DNA of 64,000 nt from positions 105,801 to 169,800 of the forward strand of contig CAYTMI010000008.1 of the NCBI GenBank assembly GCA_964438865.1, read 5' to 3'. Within the stretch, counting starts at the first letter, position 1; each line of letters starts with the position of its first letter. Under the pieces are notes generated by a model that saw only the letters and a list, made by a program, of their open reading frames with translations, ran no database searches and was not told the origin of the DNA. A program made the position numbers and the translations under genes. This document shows, in pieces, positions 41,123 to 50,023 of this stretch. Origin of the DNA: G016234445 sp964438865 (lineage in GTDB: Bacteria > Chloroflexota > Dehalococcoidia > Tepidiformales > Tepidiformaceae).

Positions 41123-41246
41123 GGCGATGGGCCTCGCGCCCCACCCTCTATGGCCCGTATGGCCCACCGCGATTGCGCCCTTCGGCCGTAGCATCCGCTC
41201 CCTCCTCGCGCGACCCTGAAGGGTGGATCAGCAGGAGGTGTTGGCC

Positions 41247-41696
41247 ATGACTACCCTGACTCGTTGGAACCCGTTCACCGACATCGAACGCCTCTGGCCG
41301 CGGGACCTCTTCGCCCGCGACCTCTTCGGCCGCGTGGGCCCTGATGGGGGCCTCGCCGTCGAATGGAGCCCCCGCTGCGACATGGACGAAACCGATACCG
41401 AGATCGTCGTCCACGTTGAGCTGCCGGGGGTCATAGCGAAGGACATGGACGTCTCGATCAGCGACGGCACGCTCACCATCCGCGGCGAAAAGCAGACCGA
41501 GAAGAAGGAGGAGAAGGAGGGCCGCAAGTACAGCGAGCGCTTCTTCGGCGCCTTTGCCCGGTCGCTCACCATCCCCGCCACCGTCGACGAGGCGAAGATC
41601 GAAGCGATGATGAAGGACGGCGTCTTGGAGGTGCATTTGCCGAAGACGATCCCGGCCAGGCCGGAAGCCACGAAGATCGAAATCAAGCCGGGCTAA
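41247..41696 (+). CDS. Hsp20/alpha-crystallin small heat-shock protein
   Basis: A 149-residue small heat-shock protein. It opens with TRWNPFTDIERLWP, followed by an alpha-crystallin domain EWSPRCDMDETDTEIVVHVELPGVIAKDMDVSISDGTLTIRGEK and ends DGVLEVHLPKTI, the conserved GVLxxxxPK motif. AGGAGGTG precedes the ATG. It is followed after 44 bases by PEP synthase on the same strand. An ATP-independent chaperone that holds unfolding proteins. No CIRCE element was seen upstream. Confidence 0.88.
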   Translation: MTTLTRWNPFTDIERLWPRDLFARDLFGRVGPDGGLAVEWSPRCDMDETDTEIVVHVELPGVIAKDMDVSISDGTLTIRGEKQTEKKEEKEGRKYSERFFGAFARSLTIPATVDEAKIEAMMKDGVLEVHLPKTIPARPEATKIEIKPG

Positions 41697-41740
41697 GGCC
41701 CAGTGTGCCCCGGCCAGGTCACAGCGGGAGGACTGTTGCC

Positions 41741-44128
41741 ATGACGGCGGGGGAGCTAATCGCCTGGCTCGATACCGTGGGCGCCGCGGATGTGGCGCGC
41801 GTCGGCGGCAAGGCTGCGTCCTTGGGTGAACTTGGGCGCGCGCTCGCCGGTACCAGTGCCATCGTCCCTCAGGGTTTCGCTGTCACCACCTACGGCTATC
41901 GCCAGTTCGTCCAGCAGCCCGCGGTCAGTGAAGTGCTGGCCGCCGCCCTGGGCGCGCTCTCCGGCGGCCGGATGACCATCGACGAAGCCGCCGCCGGGAT
42001 TCGCGCGGCAATGGAGGCGGCCCCTCTTCCCACGGACCTCTCCGCCGCCATCACCGCCGCCTACGCCGAACTCTGCACTCGCCTCGGCGTGCCCGGCATC
42101 CCGGTCGCGGTCCGCAGCAGCGCCACCGCCGAAGACCAGCCCGGCGCCAGTTTCGCCGGGCAACACGCGTCCTACCTCGGCCTAATAGGCCCCGCGGCCC
42201 TCCTGGACGCCTGCCGCTCGTGCTTCGCGTCGCTCCACACCGCCCGGGCGATGGCCTACCGCCAGGCGCTCGGTTTCGACCACGCGGGCATGGCCCTGGC
42301 CATCGCCGTCCACGCCATGGTCGCCTGGCCGGCGACCGAAGCCGCGGGTGTGCTCTTCACCATCGATCCCGAGACCGGCTTCCCCGGCGCCGTCGTGATC
42401 AACGGGAGTTGGGGTGTGGGCGAAGCCGTCGTCCAGGGCCTCGTCACCCCCGACGAGGTGGTCGTCTTCAAGCCCTCCCTCGACCGCTCGCCGAACCCCA
42501 TCATCAGCCGCCGGATGGGAAACAAGCCCCGCAAGCTCGTGCCCGGGGAGAAGCCGGGGACGACCCGCGCGGTCGACACCACCGAACTCGAGCGTTCGAG
42601 CGTCTGCCTCTCGGACGCCAACGCCCTCCAACTGGCGCGCTGGGGAGTGGCCATCGAACGCCACTACGGGGTGCCGATGGACATCGAGTGGGCGGTCGAC
42701 GGCGCCACCGGCCGCCTCGCCGTCGTCCAGGCCAGGCCCGAAACGGTCCACGCCGGCCACGTCGCCGAGGTGCTCAGGCGCTACACCCTCGCCGCTACGG
42801 CGACCCCCGTGGCCAGGGGCATCAGCGTCGGCGCCGCGATCGCGTCCGGGCCCGTGCGCGTCGTTCACAGCCTCGAAGGCGCCTCCCTCCAGCCGGGCGA
42901 CGTCCTGGTCACGAGCGCGACAACCCCCGACTGGGTACCGCTGATGCGGCGCGCCGCGGCCATCGTCACCGACCTCGGGGGCCGGACCTCCCACGCCGCA
43001 ATCGTCAGCCGCGAACTCAGCGTCCCTGCCGTCGTCGGCACTGGAGACGCGACTTCGCGGCTCCGCAACGGCGACGTGGTCACCGTCTCCTGCGCCGAGG
43101 GCAAGGAAGGCCACGTCTACGCGGGCAAGCTCCCCTTCGACGTCGAGGAAGTGCGGGTCGAGGACATCCCGAAAACCCGGACCAAGGTGATGATGAACCT
43201 GGCCATCCCCGATGCCGCCTTCCGCTGGTGGCAACTCCCCGTCGACGGCGTCGGCCTCGCCCGCATCGAGTTCATCATCGGCGAAGAGATCCGCGCCCAC
43301 CCGATGGCGCTGCTCCACCCCGAGCGTATCGACGACCTCGCCGTCCGCGATTCGCTCCGGGTGTTGACCCGCGGATACCCGTCCGGGGCCGAGTACTTCG
43401 CCGCCCGGCTGGCCGAAGGGATCGCGCAGATCGCCGCGTCTCAATTCCCGCGCCCCGCCGTGGTACGCCTGAGCGACTTCAAGAGCAATGAATACGCGGG
43501 GCTCATCGGCGGGCGCTGGTTCGAACCCCCGGAGGCCAATCCCATGCTCGGGCTGCGCGGCGCCTCGCGGTACTATCACGAACGCTACCGCGAGGCCTTC
43601 GCCCTCGAATGCGAGGCCATCCGTCGGGTGCGGGACGGGATGGGCCTTTCGAACGTGGTCGTCATGATCCCGTTCTGCCGCACCGTCCCCGAAGCCGACC
43701 GCGTGCTCGCAGAGATGGGGAAAAACGGGCTCGTGCGCGGCGCTGGCGGCCTTCGGGTCTGGCTCATGTGCGAAATCCCCTCCAACGTCGTGCTCGCGGC
43801 TGAGTTCGCCCAGCGCGTCGATGGCTTCTCGATCGGCTCGAACGACCTGACCCAACTCGTGCTCGGCGTCGACCGCGATTCGGCTGAACTCGCGGCCCTC
43901 TTCAGCGAACGCGACCCCGCGGTGAAGAGCATGATCCGGTCGGTCATTCAGACGGCGCATGCCAACGGCGCGACAGTGAGCCTCTGCGGCCAGGCGCCCA
44001 GCGACGACCCGGACTACGCCGCCTTCCTCGTCGACTGCGGCATCGACTCGATTTCGGTGAACCCGGACGCGGTCCTTCGCGCGAAACAGGCCGTGGCCGG
44101 GGCCGAGGCGAGCGCAGGCTCGCGCTGA
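41741..44128 (+). CDS. ppsA: Phosphoenolpyruvate synthase
   Basis: A 795-residue PEP synthase (pyruvate, water dikinase): N-terminal ATP-grasp domain (GGKAASLGEL, VRSSATAEDQPGASFAGQHASYL), central phospho-His domain with GGRTSHAAIVSRELSVPAVVG (catalytic His), and a C-terminal PEP-binding TIM barrel ending SLCGQAPSDDP with the catalytic Cys. It makes PEP from pyruvate for gluconeogenesis. GGGAGGA precedes the ATG. It lies in a likely operon with hsp20, an unusual pairing that suggests stress-linked expression. It converges on prs. Confidence 0.9.
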   Translation: MTAGELIAWLDTVGAADVARVGGKAASLGELGRALAGTSAIVPQGFAVTTYGYRQFVQQPAVSEVLAAALGALSGGRMTIDEAAAGIRAAMEAAPLPTDLSAAITAAYAELCTRLGVPGIPVAVRSSATAEDQPGASFAGQHASYLGLIGPAALLDACRSCFASLHTARAMAYRQALGFDHAGMALAIAVHAMVAWPATEAAGVLFTIDPETGFPGAVVINGSWGVGEAVVQGLVTPDEVVVFKPSLDRSPNPIISRRMGNKPRKLVPGEKPGTTRAVDTTELERSSVCLSDANALQLARWGVAIERHYGVPMDIEWAVDGATGRLAVVQARPETVHAGHVAEVLRRYTLAATATPVARGISVGAAIASGPVRVVHSLEGASLQPGDVLVTSATTPDWVPLMRRAAAIVTDLGGRTSHAAIVSRELSVPAVVGTGDATSRLRNGDVVTVSCAEGKEGHVYAGKLPFDVEEVRVEDIPKTRTKVMMNLAIPDAAFRWWQLPVDGVGLARIEFIIGEEIRAHPMALLHPERIDDLAVRDSLRVLTRGYPSGAEYFAARLAEGIAQIAASQFPRPAVVRLSDFKSNEYAGLIGGRWFEPPEANPMLGLRGASRYYHERYREAFALECEAIRRVRDGMGLSNVVVMIPFCRTVPEADRVLAEMGKNGLVRGAGGLRVWLMCEIPSNVVLAAEFAQRVDGFSIGSNDLTQLVLGVDRDSAELAALFSERDPAVKSMIRSVIQTAHANGATVSLCGQAPSDDPDYAAFLVDCGIDSISVNPDAVLRAKQAVAGAEASAGSR

Positions 44129-44145
44129 TCCGGGCGGCCCGCCGG

Positions 44146-45081
44146 TCAGCGCTGCGACCGGGTCCAGGCGAGCGACCGGCCTTCGTGCAGCCGGGCGATG
44201 GCGTCGGCAAGCAACCCCGCGACTGGCACCGGCCTGAACCCCGGGATGCCGCCCGCCGCTTCCAGGGGCACCGTATCCGTGAGGAACAGGCGCTCGATCG
44301 GCAGCGACGCAAGCAGGGCCGGCGCCTCTGGGGCGAGGATCCCGTGGGTGGCTGCGACGATCGCTCTCCCCTTCGCCCCGGCCTTCGCCACCGCCTCAAG
44401 CGCCGCCTGAACCGTGCGCCCGGTGGTGATCATGTCATCGACGACGATCGGCCGGCGGCCATGCACCTCCCCGGTGACGCGCGTGCTGGTCACGTCGACG
44501 CCCGTCGTCCGGGTCTTGTGGACGACCGCGAACGGGAGGTCGAGCGCCTGCGCGAGGCGGTCGGCGAGCTTCGCCGCGCCCAGGTCCGGCGCCACCACCA
44601 CCGAGTCTCGCGGCACGTCCTGGAGCGCCGCCACGAACAGCGGGAACGCCTCCAGGTGCTCCACCGGGATGCTGAAGAACGCCTCGGCGGCGGGCTGGTG
44701 CAGGTCGATCGTCACGATCCGGTCGATCCGGCCCCCGCTCAGGGCGTCAGCCACAACTCGCGCGCCGATCGCCATTCGCTCGCCACCGGCGCGGCGGTCC
44801 TGCCGCATGTACCCGAGATACGGGATGACCGCCGTGACCTGGGCCGCCCCGGCCCGGTGGGCGGCGTCCGCCAGCAGCAGTAACTCGAAGAGATGGCCCT
44901 CGGAGGGCGGCGGCGTGGACTGGACGATGTAGACGTCGCTGCCGCGGACGCTTTCCTGGATGCGGATGACTTCGGCGTCGGGGTAGTGGGCGAGGTCGAC
45001 GGGCGTCAGGCTGCGCCGGAGGAGAGCGGCGATGTCGCGGGCGAGGTCCGGGTGCGCGCCCCCACTGATGATAGAGAGCAT
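44146..45081 (-). CDS. prs: Ribose-phosphate pyrophosphokinase
   Basis: A 311-residue PRPP synthetase: DAEVIRIQESVRGSDVYIVQST, the ATP loop region YLGYMRQDRRA, VTIDLHQPAAEAFF, and the PRPP motif PIVVDDMITTGRTVQAALEA. It makes PRPP from ribose 5-phosphate and ATP. It lacks the usual housekeeping context and differs from canonical Prs in several places (RAGGERMAIGARV where GREPIT/SAKLVA is usual). It may therefore be a second, specialised copy (inference). AAGGAGG precedes the ATG. It follows the APH/AAA gene by 20 bases and should be co-transcribed with it. Confidence 0.83.
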   Translation of the reverse strand: MLSIISGGAHPDLARDIAALLRRSLTPVDLAHYPDAEVIRIQESVRGSDVYIVQSTPPPSEGHLFELLLLADAAHRAGAAQVTAVIPYLGYMRQDRRAGGERMAIGARVVADALSGGRIDRIVTIDLHQPAAEAFFSIPVEHLEAFPLFVAALQDVPRDSVVVAPDLGAAKLADRLAQALDLPFAVVHKTRTTGVDVTSTRVTGEVHGRRPIVVDDMITTGRTVQAALEAVAKAGAKGRAIVAATHGILAPEAPALLASLPIERLFLTDTVPLEAAGGIPGFRPVPVAGLLADAIARLHEGRSLAWTRSQR

Positions 45082-45101
45082 GGCAATCCTCCTTTCGGGC
45101 G

Positions 45102-46700
45102 TCAAAGGCGCCAGAGCACTTCGTCGACCTGCCCCGGGAGGCAGCCCACCGTGGAGACCCGGAGGTGTTCGCCCGGGGCCAACTCGTTCGCGGGCTCGAA
45201 TTCCGCCCGGTGCGCCCGGTACGTGTCGAGCGTCGCATCGGACCAGGCATCGGGGACGGCCTCCCGGCGCCGCAGCCGTTCGGCGACCACCTCTTCCGGC
45301 GCCACGCACTCTACCATCACGAACCGCGCTCCCCGGGCACGTGCCAGCTTCCGCAAGCGTTCACGGTCGGCCCGCCGCCGAAACGTCGCGTCGACCACCA
45401 CACTGCGGCCGCGCCTGAGGGCCTCATCGGCGTCGGTGTTCAGCCCGTCATAGACCCGCCGGTTCATCTCCTCTGTGTAGAGCCCGGCGCCGATTGCGGC
45501 CTGCGGGTGGACCCCGGGGCCGATGCCGCCAAGCCGCTTCCGGGTCGCGTCCGCGCTTGCCACCGTCGCCCCGGTGGCCGCTGCGAGCGCCCCCGCCAGC
45601 GTCGTTTTCCCCGTGCCGGGCAGGCCCCCCACCGCCAGCAGCACGGGCCGCCGCTCCTCGCGCGCGAACCGCAGTGCGTGGTAGACGTAGCGCCGCACCG
45701 AGAGGGCCGCCTCCTGCCTCTTCTCCTCCGGCATGCCCGGGTCTCGTTCCACCACCCCGGCGACTTTCGCCCGCACCAGCGCCCGGTACCAGCAGTACAA
45801 CGGCATGACGTCGGCAATGCGGTCATTCGTTTCCCGTTCATAGGCTTCGACGAGCGGCTCGATGAGGTCCAGAAACCCGCCGGCGGTCAGGTCCATCACC
45901 AGGAATGCGAAGTCGAGCGCCGTATCGCTGAGACGGTAGCGCGGGCTGAACTCGACGCAGTCGATGATCTCGATGCCGTCTTCGAGGTAGACGTGTTCCG
46001 CCCTCAGGTCTCCGTGGCCGTCGCGGATCCGCCCTGCCGCTACCCGCGCATCGAGCGTCCCCCGGAATCGCTGCCGCGCCTCGTGGAAGTATCGCGCCAG
46101 TTCCTCCACGACGGCCGCCGGCAGCGTGGTGCCGCCGCCTGGTTGCAGGACGGCCAGGTTCTCCGCGGCGTTAAGTAAGAACGTCACGGGCCCGAACCGG
46201 GCTGGCGCGGGGGCAGCCTCGTTGTGAAAGCCCCCGATCCGAGCTCCCACCCGCCGCAGGTCGTCGATGCTTGCTCTGCCCGCCCGCGCTGCCGCCTCCA
46301 GCGAACCCTCGTCGGGAAGCCGCCGCATGTGCACGAGGTAGTCGACGACGCGCCCTCGGCCATTGAGGCGAAACCCGCCGCTCCGGTCCCGGGTCACCTT
46401 CTCGACGCCGCGGTAGACATCCGGGGCCAGCCGCCGGTTCAGCGCGACTTCCTGCCGGCACATGCGTCCCCGCCGCCGGAGCGTGCTGTAGTCGAGGAAT
46501 CCCAGGTCCACCGGCTTCTTCAGCTTGTACGCATCAAACGGGGTCAGGTAGACCAGCGAGGCGTGCGTCTCCCGGACCTCAACCGGCCCGGCTTGCCCCA
46601 GCAGTTCGCCCGCCCTCAACGCCTCCGTGAGTAGCCGATGCCCGGCGCCGAAGCTGCCCGGATCGGCAGGCCCCCCGGGACGGCGTGCATCCTGTCCCAC
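45102..46700 (-). CDS. Bifunctional aminoglycoside-phosphotransferase-like / AAA-type kinase protein
   Basis: About 532 residues. Residues 1-330 are an APH-like kinase fold (ETHASLVYLTPFDAYKLKKPVDLGFLDYSTLRRR, catalytic-loop GHGDLRAEHVYLEDGIEIIDCVEFSPRYR). The C-terminal 170 residues form a P-loop kinase like gluconokinase/zeta toxin, with VGGLPGTGKTTLAGAL and VVDATFRRRADRERL. GTG 46700 is supported by AAAGGAGGTG seven bases upstream. The same fusion is known from mycobacteria (Rv2004c, DosR regulon). Substrates are unknown. It appears operonic with prs. Confidence 0.8.
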   Translation of the reverse strand: MGQDARRPGGPADPGSFGAGHRLLTEALRAGELLGQAGPVEVRETHASLVYLTPFDAYKLKKPVDLGFLDYSTLRRRGRMCRQEVALNRRLAPDVYRGVEKVTRDRSGGFRLNGRGRVVDYLVHMRRLPDEGSLEAAARAGRASIDDLRRVGARIGGFHNEAAPAPARFGPVTFLLNAAENLAVLQPGGGTTLPAAVVEELARYFHEARQRFRGTLDARVAAGRIRDGHGDLRAEHVYLEDGIEIIDCVEFSPRYRLSDTALDFAFLVMDLTAGGFLDLIEPLVEAYERETNDRIADVMPLYCWYRALVRAKVAGVVERDPGMPEEKRQEAALSVRRYVYHALRFAREERRPVLLAVGGLPGTGKTTLAGALAAATGATVASADATRKRLGGIGPGVHPQAAIGAGLYTEEMNRRVYDGLNTDADEALRRGRSVVVDATFRRRADRERLRKLARARGARFVMVECVAPEEVVAERLRRREAVPDAWSDATLDTYRAHRAEFEPANELAPGEHLRVSTVGCLPGQVDEVLWRL

Positions 46701-46870
46701 CCTGGCACCTCCTTTGAGGACGTCTGCGCCAACAGCAGCGCCCCAGGCCGCTCGCCGGTGGAGCACCACAAGTGTCAGCCGCCCGGCCCGTCCTGCACAG
46801 GGCCAAGAGGTCCAACTCCCAAAGCACGAACGGCCCGAGAGTGGGCGGCTGAGGCGTCCCGGGACGGGAC

Positions 46871-46914
46871 TTGACCTGCGCCACGCTGGATTGCATACTT
46901 GCGCAATCATGCAA
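46871..46914 (+). promoter_or_regulatory. Promoter and nested palindromic operator of the ArsR-rhodanese gene
   Basis: TTGACC (46871-46876), 17 bases and CATACT (46894-46899) form a promoter. A large dyad covers 46891-46914: outer arms TTGCAT and ATGCAA flank the inner palindrome TTGCGCAA (46899-46906), so 20 of 24 positions are symmetric. The dyad overlaps the -10, the start of transcription and the ATG at 46909, an ideal site for autorepression by an ArsR-type dimer. The mRNA leader would be only a few bases. Confidence 0.65.
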
Positions 46915-47568
46915 AGTGATCCCACCGACTCCATCTTCCGCCAGTTCGCCAGGATCACGGCGGCCCTCTCCTCACCAGGCCGCCTCAAGCTCCTCGACCG
47001 TCTCTGCCAGGGCGAACAAACCGTGGAGGAACTGGCTGAAGCGGCGGGCTTGAGCGTGTCGAATACCTCGCGCCAGCTTCGGATGCTCTCCGATTCCGGC
47101 CTCGCCTCCGTCCGCCGCGTCCCCCCCCGCGTCTACTATCAGGTCGCGAACGACACGGTCGTCAGGTTCTGGTTCGCACTTCGCGACCTCGCGCGGAATC
47201 AGCTCGCCGAACTCGACCGCATCGTCGCGGAACTGGTTTCGGGCACCGACCCCCTCGAGCTGTTGAGCCGGGACGAGTTGGTGGCACGGATGAAAAGCGG
47301 CGAAGTCGTGCTCCTGGACGTTCGCCCCGGGCCGGAATACCGGGCCGGCCACATCCCGGGCGCGCTGTCCATCCCCGTCGACGAACTGGACGCCAGCCTG
47401 GCCACCCTGCCCCACGGCAAGATTGTGGTCGCCTACTGCCGCGGGCCGTACTGCATGCTCTCTCTCGACGCAGTCCGTGGCCTTCGCGCCAACGGGTTCG
47501 CCGCCGTCCGGCTCGAAGATGGGTTCCCCGAATGGAAGGCAGCCGGCCTCCCCGTCCAGGCCGCCTGA
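46909..47568 (+). CDS. ArsR-family regulator fused to a rhodanese domain
   Basis: A 219-residue fusion. Residues 1-105 are an ArsR winged helix (ITAALSSPGRLKLLDRLCQGEQTVEELAEAAGLSVSNTSRQLRMLSDSGLASVRR). Residues 115-219 are a rhodanese domain with VLLDVRPGPEYRAGHIPGALSIP and the active loop CRGPYC (Cys177, Cys182). Such fusions sense reactive sulfur or process it for sensing. Only Cys33 is present in the DNA-binding half, so the dithiol switch of SqrR/BigR is not formed there; the rhodanese cysteine may be the sensor (inference). It is followed after 11 bases by dsrE-like and SQR-like genes. Confidence 0.85.
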   Translation: MQSDPTDSIFRQFARITAALSSPGRLKLLDRLCQGEQTVEELAEAAGLSVSNTSRQLRMLSDSGLASVRRVPPRVYYQVANDTVVRFWFALRDLARNQLAELDRIVAELVSGTDPLELLSRDELVARMKSGEVVLLDVRPGPEYRAGHIPGALSIPVDELDASLATLPHGKIVVAYCRGPYCMLSLDAVRGLRANGFAAVRLEDGFPEWKAAGLPVQAA

Positions 47569-47579
47569 AGGAATTTGCG

Positions 47580-47990
47580 ATGCTCAGCACATTGAAGTCA
47601 CTTACTGCCCGCATCCCCGGCCGCGCCCGGCCCATCACGCCGAAGTCGGTCCTCATCGTCCTCAGCCACGCGCCGTTCGATGGCGACTCCACCTGGAACG
47701 CCCTCCGGCTCGCGGCCACGCTCGTCGAGCGGAAGTCGCCGGTCCGCATCTTCGTCATGAACGACGCGATCGACGTCGTCCGCAAGGGCTCTACGCCCGA
47801 AGGCGCCGAGTTCGACCTCCAGGCCATGCTCCGCGACCTCCTGCCCAGGGGCGGCCGGATCAAGATCTGCACCACCTGCATCAACCGTTGCGGCATCGGC
47901 CAGGGCGACGTGATCCCCGAAGCGATCATGGCCACCATGGGCGACCTCGCGTCGTGGATCACCGAAAGCGACCGCGTCGTTGTCTTCTAG
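47580..47990 (+). CDS. DsrE-family sulfur-carrier-like protein
   Basis: A 136-residue DsrE/DsrF-like protein: SVLIVLSHAPFDGDSTWNALRLAATLVERKSPVRIFVMNDAIDVV, and the C-terminal Cys motif KICTTCINRCGIGQGD with three cysteines (CxxC-x3-C), where DsrE proteins carry persulfide. GAAGGAAT precedes the ATG. It lies between the ArsR-rhodanese regulator and the SQR-like gene, nine bases from the latter, and probably handles the polysulfide or persulfide formed during sulfide oxidation. Confidence 0.8.
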   Translation: MLSTLKSLTARIPGRARPITPKSVLIVLSHAPFDGDSTWNALRLAATLVERKSPVRIFVMNDAIDVVRKGSTPEGAEFDLQAMLRDLLPRGGRIKICTTCINRCGIGQGDVIPEAIMATMGDLASWITESDRVVVF

Positions 47991-47999
47991 GAGGCTGTC

Positions 48000-49151
48000 A
48001 TGAGTCCCACCGTCCCCCGTATCGTCGTTCTTGGCGGAGGAATTGGCGGCCAGGTCGCCGCCACTCGCCTCAAGCAGAAGCTCGGCGCCGATGCGCGCGT
48101 GATCCTCGTCGAACGGTCGACGACGTTCACCTTCGCGCCTTCCCTGCTCTGGCTGATGGTCGGCAAGCGCCAGCCGCGCACGATCACCCGCGACTATTCC
48201 GGGATCGCCCGGCGGGGGATTGAACTGGTGCACGCTACCGTGACGGCCATCGACACCGCGGCCGCCGAAGTTCAGACCGAGACCGGCGCGGTCGGCTATG
48301 ACTACCTGGTCGTTGCCCTCGGCGCCGCGCTCGATCCCGGCCGGATCCCCGGCCTCGCCGAGCACACGCACCATCCCTACGACCTTCCCTCCGCAGAACG
48401 CCTCCGCGATGCCCTGGCTGCATTCCAGGGGGGGCGGGTGACGGTGGCTATCGCCTCCCTGCCCTACAAGTGCCCCGCGGCGCCTTATGAGACGGCGATG
48501 CTGATCGACGGCTACCTCCGCCAGCGCGGCATCCGCGACCGCTCCCCGATCGACCTCTACACGCCCGAGCCGCTGCCGCTTCCCGTGGCTGGACCCCAGG
48601 CGGGCCACAGCGTTGCGGCCGAGCTCGCCGCCCGGGGGATCACTTTTCATCCGCGCACCCCGCTCGAAGGGGTAGAGCCTTCCGCCCTGCGGTTCGGTGG
48701 CGAATCGATCCCCCACGACCTCGCCATCGTCATCCCTCCGCACCGTCCGCCGCCTGTGATCGCGACCAGTGGGCTCGCCGGTCCGACCGGCTGGATCCCC
48801 GTCGACCGCTCGACGCTCCGCGCGGGCGCGAGCAATGTCTATGCCATCGGCGACAACGCCGCCATTCCCCTCGAGAACGGGATGATGCTGCCGAAGGCCG
48901 GTGTCTTCGCCCACGGCGAGGCCGAGGTGGTCGCTGCCAACATCGCCCGCAGGGTCCGTGGCGACTTGCGCGAAGACGCCTTCGACGGCCATGGCACCTG
49001 CTTCCTGGAGACGGGCGGCGGCAAGTCCGGCCTCGCCCGCGGTGACTTCTTCGCCTCACCGGTGCCCCGCGTCGCCATGTACCGGCCCGGCAGGACGTGG
49101 CACGCCGCCAAGATCGCGTTCGAACAATACTGGCTCCGCCGCTGGCTCTGA
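48000..49151 (+). CDS. Sulfide:quinone oxidoreductase / flavocytochrome-c-dehydrogenase-like flavoprotein
   Basis: A 383-residue FAD protein with IVVLGGGIGGQVAATRLKQKLG at the N-terminus, VVALGAALDPGRIPG and NVYAIGDNAAIP. Cys158 in LPYKCPAAPYE matches the conserved Cys of SQR, and Cys334 (GHGTCFLETGGG) is in the C-terminal region where the second redox Cys is expected. There is no signal peptide and the C-terminal membrane helices are weak. It follows dsrE by nine bases with a GGAGG site. It likely oxidises sulfide to a persulfide or polysulfide and reduces quinone; NDH-2-like activity is the alternative. Confidence 0.75.
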   Translation: MSPTVPRIVVLGGGIGGQVAATRLKQKLGADARVILVERSTTFTFAPSLLWLMVGKRQPRTITRDYSGIARRGIELVHATVTAIDTAAAEVQTETGAVGYDYLVVALGAALDPGRIPGLAEHTHHPYDLPSAERLRDALAAFQGGRVTVAIASLPYKCPAAPYETAMLIDGYLRQRGIRDRSPIDLYTPEPLPLPVAGPQAGHSVAAELAARGITFHPRTPLEGVEPSALRFGGESIPHDLAIVIPPHRPPPVIATSGLAGPTGWIPVDRSTLRAGASNVYAIGDNAAIPLENGMMLPKAGVFAHGEAEVVAANIARRVRGDLREDAFDGHGTCFLETGGGKSGLARGDFFASPVPRVAMYRPGRTWHAAKIAFEQYWLRRWL

Positions 49152-49174
49152 GAAACGTCTAGCAGCCGGGGCCG

Positions 49175-49927
49175 TTAGCCGGTCTGCCACTGCCAGGCCT
49201 CGGTCACCATCTCCGCAATCACCCCCGCGATATCGGCGTGCGTGCCCACCGCCGCCGCGAACCGCAGCGAGCGTCCGTCGCGAATCGTCGAGACGCCGTC
49301 GAGCGCCATGTCTTCCGGGATCGTTTCGCCGACATGCCAGCCGTCGGCGATGAAGAGCGGCACCATCACCGTCTCCTTCGCTTCCACGTAATCGAACACG
49401 TCCCGCATGTTCGGTTCCTGGTCCAGGAACACAGCCGCCACCTCGGGGAAGACGCCGAGACGCCGCACGAATTCCGCCTGGAGCACGGTGTTTTCGGCCG
49501 AACGCCGGTTCCGCGAAGTCCCGTGTCCCAGGACAGCCAGCGCTTCCTTCCCCGTGGCCCCGGCCTCCATCGCTCGCTGGATAATCACTTTCGCCAGGGA
49601 AGGGTGTGCGCCAATAGCCCCGGCGTAACGCACCAGGCAGCCATCAACCTCGGAGAGCGCGCCGGTGATCCGCAGTTCGCGGGGGACGACCTCTTCCGTG
49701 AAGTACCCGCTGGCCATGAAGACCGGCACGACGGTCACGTCGTCCACTGCCGGGGTGAACGCGTCGAAGGCCCGGCAAAGTTGGGGCTCCTCCCTCCAGA
49801 AAGCGGCGCGGACTTCGACCTCCACCGCGAGCCGCTTCGCCAGGCGCTCGGCGTGGGCATAAATGGGCGCGCTCGAATTCGGGTTGAAATGCGACCCGTG
49901 GCCAACCAGCAAGACGCCTCTCGTCAC
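49175..49927 (-). CDS. Sirohydrochlorin chelatase family protein (CbiX/SirB-like)
   Basis: About 250 residues with two CbiX-type halves: RGVLLVGHGSHFNPNSSAPIYAHAERL at the start, with the metal-ligand His, and LAVLGHGTSRNRRSAENTVLQAE in the second half. VVPVFMASGYFTEEVVPREL and VPLFIADGWHVGETIPEDM are the paired strand-helix motifs. It should insert Co or Fe into sirohydrochlorin for cobalamin or siroheme. GTG 49927 was preferred over 49990 because the first strand follows immediately. It converges on the sulfide module; no other tetrapyrrole genes are present. Confidence 0.78.
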   Translation of the reverse strand: MTRGVLLVGHGSHFNPNSSAPIYAHAERLAKRLAVEVEVRAAFWREEPQLCRAFDAFTPAVDDVTVVPVFMASGYFTEEVVPRELRITGALSEVDGCLVRYAGAIGAHPSLAKVIIQRAMEAGATGKEALAVLGHGTSRNRRSAENTVLQAEFVRRLGVFPEVAAVFLDQEPNMRDVFDYVEAKETVMVPLFIADGWHVGETIPEDMALDGVSTIRDGRSLRFAAAVGTHADIAGVIAEMVTEAWQWQTG

Positions 49928-50023
49928 CGATCCCCGTCCCCCGGCCCCGAATCCCGCACCGTCTCCGGGTCCAGGCCGTTCGCGATGCACCCTCCACGGT
50001 ACGCGATTAGCGCGAGCCGGGGG

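Noticed and set aside
41123..41246. CIRCE or other heat-shock operator before hsp20
   Set aside because: No TTAGCACTC-N9-GAGTGCTAA-like inverted repeat is present in the 124-base upstream region.
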